Source: Phoronis australis (taxonomy: Eukaryota > Phoronida > Phoronidae). From it: a DNA stretch of 64,000 nucleotides. Location of the stretch: the NCBI GenBank assembly GCA_002633005.1, contig NMRA01000280.1:16080-80079 (forward strand), given 5' to 3'. The notes below the pieces were generated by a model. The model saw only the letters and a list, made by a program, of their open reading frames with translations. It was not told where the DNA came from and made no database searches. Positions 40,201-46,200 of this stretch are shown piece after piece. Position 1 is the stretch's first letter. Each line of letters starts with the position of its first letter. A program made the translations under genes and the position numbers.

Positions 40201-43200
40201 TTTTAGTATTTTAATACCAGGAAACCGAATTTCATAAAAAAATTTGCTCCTGCGAAGCTGTCATCATCTCCGGACAAAATTTGTTGCAAAATTTTAGAAA
40301 TAGCGTGTATTGAGCGTACTGTTTTCTTTGTTACAAAAGGCTGAGAATTATGAAATAAAATAATGTTTACAAGACTGTTGTTCACTTAAACGGCTCCAGC
40401 GGGCAAGGTGAGTGTCGGTTGACACCCAGATAATTGCACGCTCCCCTGCCGGTTTATAGCTCTACATGTTGGCGGGGTTAAAGTCGAAGGCAACCTTTTT
40501 TCATGTCATTTTTAGCAAAAATAAGGTTCGTTGATTATACCAGACATATTTTTCACTTATGTACTGCTTTTCGTAATTCAATTAATTGCTCGTCGTCTAC
40601 TCCGGAAGTGACGTTTTTGGGAGGCAAGAATTTCGCGCCAATTTCTTTTCATGTAGTCTGACTGTGAGAGCAGTCGAGTCAGTCATTGTTCTACCTCGGT
40701 TGTGATAAGTTCGGTGGTCGTTTGCTTTTGCTTACCAGTCAGTCAACATGCCACGCTCTTGCTGCGTACTGGGGTGTACTCATTATCGTCTCACGTACGA
40801 GAGGAAGAACTGTCCCACTTGCCCGTGTGTCCCGCGACACACTCCCACTGGAGGGTGATCTGAGCACCCAAACTGCTTACATCCCGCCGTTTGACTCCCT
40901 CGCCACACACCTGGCACCTTCCAAATAGCTCCAATACAAGTCCACAATAAATCAAACTTAGGCTCATCGATCTATTCATTGTATGGCGAACTGTCCTCTT
41001 CACTGGGTGTCGAACTGGGCCTGTACACACTCCCACTACTCAACATCGCTGCAGGGCTGCTTACAGGCTCTGGGCTAGAGACAAAAGCACAGGGCAAATC
41101 ACTGCTAGTTCCTGGAATTGCACGCAGTGGGGTACGTTCGGAGGCACGGGTGACGGAAGATGAAGCGCCTCCAGTCACTGTATATAGTGGCTACAGCTCG
41201 CGGGGCTTCTCGCTTCAAAAACGCACTTCTCGGGGTTGGCGACGGGGCCCTACCGGGAATCAACAGCGACGGTATGGTACCCTTCTTCAGGCGTTGTTTC
41301 GCAGGGATCTTCATCACTGAATTCAGCGTACATATCTCTGTCATAATCCGACGGAAGAAAATGCTTGCCACACACTCGGTAACCCTCCACTGGTTTGTAC
41401 GTTGCGTGGACGGGTAGCGCTGCGTTCTTCACATGAACGAGCTAGCCAAGTACGGTGAAGTGTGTCATCCTTCGGAAAGCGACGCAAGGTACCCAAAGCG
41501 CGTGTGAGACGATAATGAGTACATCCGGCACTTAGCAACAACGTGGCATGTTGACTGACTTGTAAGCAAAAGGAAACGACGACCGAACTTATCACAACCG
41601 AGGTAGAACAATGGCTGACTCGACAGCTCTCACAGTCAGACTATAATGAAAAGAAATTGGCGCGAAACTCTTGGCTCCCAAAACGTCACTTCCGGAGTAG
41701 AGGGCGAGAATTTAATCAAATTACGAAAAGCTGTAATTAAGAGAAAAATGTGTCTGGGATAATCAACGAACCTTATTTTTGCTAAAAGTGACACGAAAAA
41801 AGGTTGCCTTCGCCTTTAAAGTTTCGCAATGAGGTGATGAACAAAACTACCCGGGCTATGTTCAGAGTCTAACGGAGCTCAACACACACTGCTACTGGTA
41901 CCTAGTTGGGTTTTGAAGATAGTCTTCATGCAGCTTGCTGGCTGGTTAGGCCCCGCGATAAATCAAAGTCACAGGAAAGAAAAACGAAAAACGTTGTGAG
42001 TATGCACATGTTGATCTGTCGACTGGACTACGTATTTGCACGGGTAGTGACCTACATCTCTTTTTGCTGTACAGCCTCAGTGACGTCACGAAAAAACAGC
42101 GCTTGCAGTGGGGCTTTACGGAACTAATAAATTTTTACTTTTCAAAGTAAAAAAGAAAAATACTGTGCACTATTTAGGAATGTGTGGATGCCAGTAACCA
42201 ACCTTTATACTTTCAAAATTCATATTAAAATGCTGAAACACTGTAGTTCAGGCCTTTCTTAAAGGGATGAGATGGTCCTTTTTGTAGCTTTGTTGTTCGC
42301 GGTGCACCAAGTGAGCGCATGTCAGTGGTTTGCATTGCTCAGTGTTCGATTCTTGTATTGATCGAGTGTTTCACTCGTTTCAGCTGTTCCAAAAATATGA
42401 TGATCAGACCTTTAGTGAAGTATCTTTCATCAGTGAGCTGGGGCAATCAGTGTTCCTGGCAGACCATGTGTTGGCTATGGTGAAGGCAATTGCACAACAG
42501 GACCGTCAATCTCTAAAACCATGGATGAATAGCACAGTGTGGCGTCAGAAATTGGATGCAGTGCAAGATAAAATAAGAATCGTGTTTAATGACAATGAAC
42601 AGTAAGTAGCTTGCGATGCCAGAATTATCTGGTAGAGAAATTGGGGTGTTCTTGAGTAAATGAACAAGGCATTCTTGAAGATCAACTATTAAATCTAGCT
42701 CTATTGTCTTAAAATGGTGACAGTTTCATACTTTATCTATTAAGCTGATTCAACATCAATTAAAATTTTGGAGCTCAACCTACACTGATTTAAATGCCAA
42801 TTGAGGAATGTTAGTTCTTATTTTGTGTATAGCTTTTCTAGAAGTCACGACCATCTCCGTGTCAAATTTTGAGAACATTATGCAATTTATCTGAAAGAGG
42901 GCACTTGTTATCATTTTTTTCCTGGAAATTTCCAAAGGTGCTCTTTCGCAAACCTCTGTTATAAAATATCAATATTTTTGGTATGTTTTTAAGGTGGAGG
43001 AAGAAGTGTACATTCTGTGCGTTCTTAAAAGTGCCAATGATTGTGTACGGTTCCCAACATTATGTTGACACGTGGTTAGTCACCATAATTATAGCGCCAT
43101 TACAACGGTTCATAGCTAGAGGACTGTCAAAATATAAGTTGGTCATTCGTCAACAGAAGTGTTGTCGAACTTCTGTTGTAGTACCCACGCTGTCGACAAA

Positions 43201-46200
43201 GTAAAAGCCTGTGGCTCTGTGAAGGCGCTTTGGCAGCAATTTAGGATTCTGGAAGCACCACAAATTCACACTACTTTTTTTCTAAAAAACACAGTAATTT
43301 CATCTGAACAGACGTTTCTGAAAGAGCACCCAGGGGGGAAATCCTTGGCACATGAACTTTGTCTTGTGCTAGCAGGTAGAATGTAAACAATCCCATGCGC
43401 TGCTCAAGTCTCGTTTCAGAGAGAATTCAGAATTCATGAGGTCTTAAGAAAGACCTATTGCACATTTGATGGACCCAGTGATTGTCAAGGAATAGCTTTT
43501 TGTCTACTCTAGATATATCTTTCTTGCAGTTCTCATTCATGATAGGCCTGTTCTGGATTCAACTCTCCTCTTCCACGGAGGTTGAAAAAAATGCATTACA
43601 TGGCTTAATTAAAAATGGAAGAACGTTAAATTGTGCATCAAAATTTTATATTTTCGTTTTTGCATATTTGTTGCTTTCAGCATTGCAACAATTACTGTAA
43701 ATGCAATAATAAAAGTTTGTTTGGATGACAATGATGAATTACAGTAACTAAGATATGAAATAGTGGCTAGTACAGGTAAAGAACCAAGACTAGTGTGTGA
43801 CTCGTGTTGCATTATGGGTAATTACCTCATAGTAGGAACGGTGCTGTGCTATTTCAGGACAGGCCCAGTGAGGTGGAAACAGGTTCTAGAGATTCACTCT
43901 CTGAGCAACTCCCAGCGTAGTTAAAAGCCGTTGCTGTTGTTAATTTCTAGGACGTATTGACCTTTAGAATCACTGTGTCAAAGACCAATGTTGGTTTCAC
44001 AAATCGTTTTTTGTGTATTATTTTGTCTTTCTCAGTTCACCTTGCAAGAAATATGTGTGGGGTCATCTGTTTATTCTGGCATAAATGACATTGACATTCT
44101 AGGTCTCTGGACAGCGTCTATCGGTATGTAGAATCAAGCTTGCCTGTGATCCGTTGGAAAATGCTGAACAGTGTGACGGTAGCACTTTCTGCTGCGGCCA
44201 GACATGTAGATGTGTTTGTCATTGACGATGTCCTCAAGCCTTTGGATGACTTAATTCAGGGTAGGTAAATTCTTGCTGTTGTTGCTTTTTAGTTTACGGA
44301 TGATTAAAGCATTGTTAATGTGTTGATAGTTACATGTATAATGGCTCACTGAAGGCAAAACTGCCAGGTGAGATATAAGCCCAAAGTGATCCAGCCGTCA
44401 TCTTATGCAGTTTTTACGTCGAGGTACCATAATCAAAACAATGACAGGTCATCACAATTCAAATACATATCCCAGGACCCTATCAGTGTGGCATATATGC
44501 ACGCAGATGGAATTGTCTCTTGTGCATTGGCATGTCTTAATTTTGGTCTTTTTTCCCTTCTTAGTATGCATCAATCATTTTGTGAGGTCAGTTGCGAAGG
44601 CTATTTGAGTTTGGGAGCTTTGCTTTCCCAAAGATCTAAACTCCACAATTCAGGGTAGTTATGGCGCCAGTGGGAAAGCAACATCAGTCACATTCTGGGA
44701 TCTGTTTCATGGAAAGCGACTTACGTGGAAAATTTGGTCTCATGCTTCCACGTTGCCATAGTTACTGACTAAAGGTTTAGCCATGTAAGGATTAGCACGT
44801 CACAGCTTAGTAGGAAATTAAATTAGTATACAAATTATCTCTGTCAGTAACTTCTACCAGTTATAAGTATATTCTTGAATACTTTTTATGCGCCCACATA
44901 TTTATATGTGGACGCATTATTGCGTCATGTCCGTCTGTCCGCCGTCCGACGTCCGCTGCTCTATCTCCAAAACCCACAACGTACGTTCATGAAATTTTGC
45001 ACATGCGTTTCTATCATGGATGGGAAGGCATGAGCGAACTTTCGGACGGATCCGACTCTCGGTGTGCCCCCTAGCGGCAACTCTAGTATTTTACGCTTCC
45101 CCTCTATATCTTCAAAGGTCCTCAACGTATTGTCATAAAATTTGGCATATAGGCATCTATTAGTGAGATGACGCTATCCTCCTGTTTTCGGGTGGGATTC
45201 GAATAAATTGCGCCACCTAGGGGCCATTTTTGCTGTTTTCGAGTCTGTTTTTGGCGTCCACCCCTCTATAAACCAAACTGCTCTGAGGATGATTGTGGAA
45301 ATTGGCATGTATGTTTTTACTATGAAGAGGACGGCTGACTATGATTTTATGAAGATTTGGACTATTGTGGCGCCTAATAGTGGCAGTTTTTTTTTCGCTC
45401 GCCATAGCTGTGTCTCCTAAACCGTTGGCAAGATCTTTACTAAATTTTGGAATTGTATATGATGTTGACAATGGATGATGACGACTTTTCGAGGCATCTG
45501 ATTACCGGTGTGCCCCTTTTGGCAATTTAATTTTTTTACGTTTACCTCTATCTTCAAAGGTCCTCAACATATTTTCATAAAATTTGTCATGTAGGCATCT
45601 GTTAGTGAGGTGACGCTATCCTCCTGTTTTTGGATGGATTTGACGTAGTTTGCGCCACCTAGTGGCCATTTTTACTGTTTTTAGTCTGTTTTTTTGGCAT
45701 CCACCTCTCTATCAACCAAACCACTGTAAGGATGGTTTTAGAAATTGGCATGTATGCTGACGATGATTTTCCAACGACTTCGACTACTGTGGAGTCTCTT
45801 AGTGCCAGTTTTGTTTTTTTGTGCTCATGGCTGTGTCTCCTAAACCGTTTGCAGTATCTTTGCTAAATTTAGAAAGAGTGTCTTAATGATGTTTACAATG
45901 GATGACAACAACTTTCGGACGGATATGACTACCAGTGTTTCCCCTAGTGGCAATTTTCATTTTTAGGCTTACCTTTGTATCTTCGAAGGTCCTCAACGGA
46001 TTATCAGGAAGTTTGGAATATAGGAATTTTATTGCTGAGATGATGCTATCCTCCCGCTTTTAGATGCAATCGGCGTACTTTGCACCACCTAGTGGCCATT
46101 TTTCCTGTTTTCGAGTCTTGTTTTTTGGTGTCCACCCCTCGATCAACCAAACCATTCTGAGGATGATTTTGAAAATTGGCTTATATGTTCTCAGTGTCAA

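Larger units (their letters stand above)
40482..41815. mobile_element. Kolobok-type DNA transposon 2 (1.33 kb, rearranged)
   Basis: TTAA at 40478-40481 and 41816-41819. The ends match element 1 (AG[G/T]CGAAGGCAACC). The inverted repeats run for about 315 bp (40482-40797 against 41500-41815), because the left arm is an inverted copy of the right arm that includes the THAP start codon. It lies 0.76 kb downstream of element 1 in the same intron. The interior matches the minus-strand transposase of element 1 at lower identity. Confidence 0.8.

Noticed and set aside
41250-41432. Several overlapping ORFs on both strands at 39.0-41.6 kb
   Set aside because: They are shadow frames of, or fragments from, the broken THAP transposases and are covered by the pseudogene entries.
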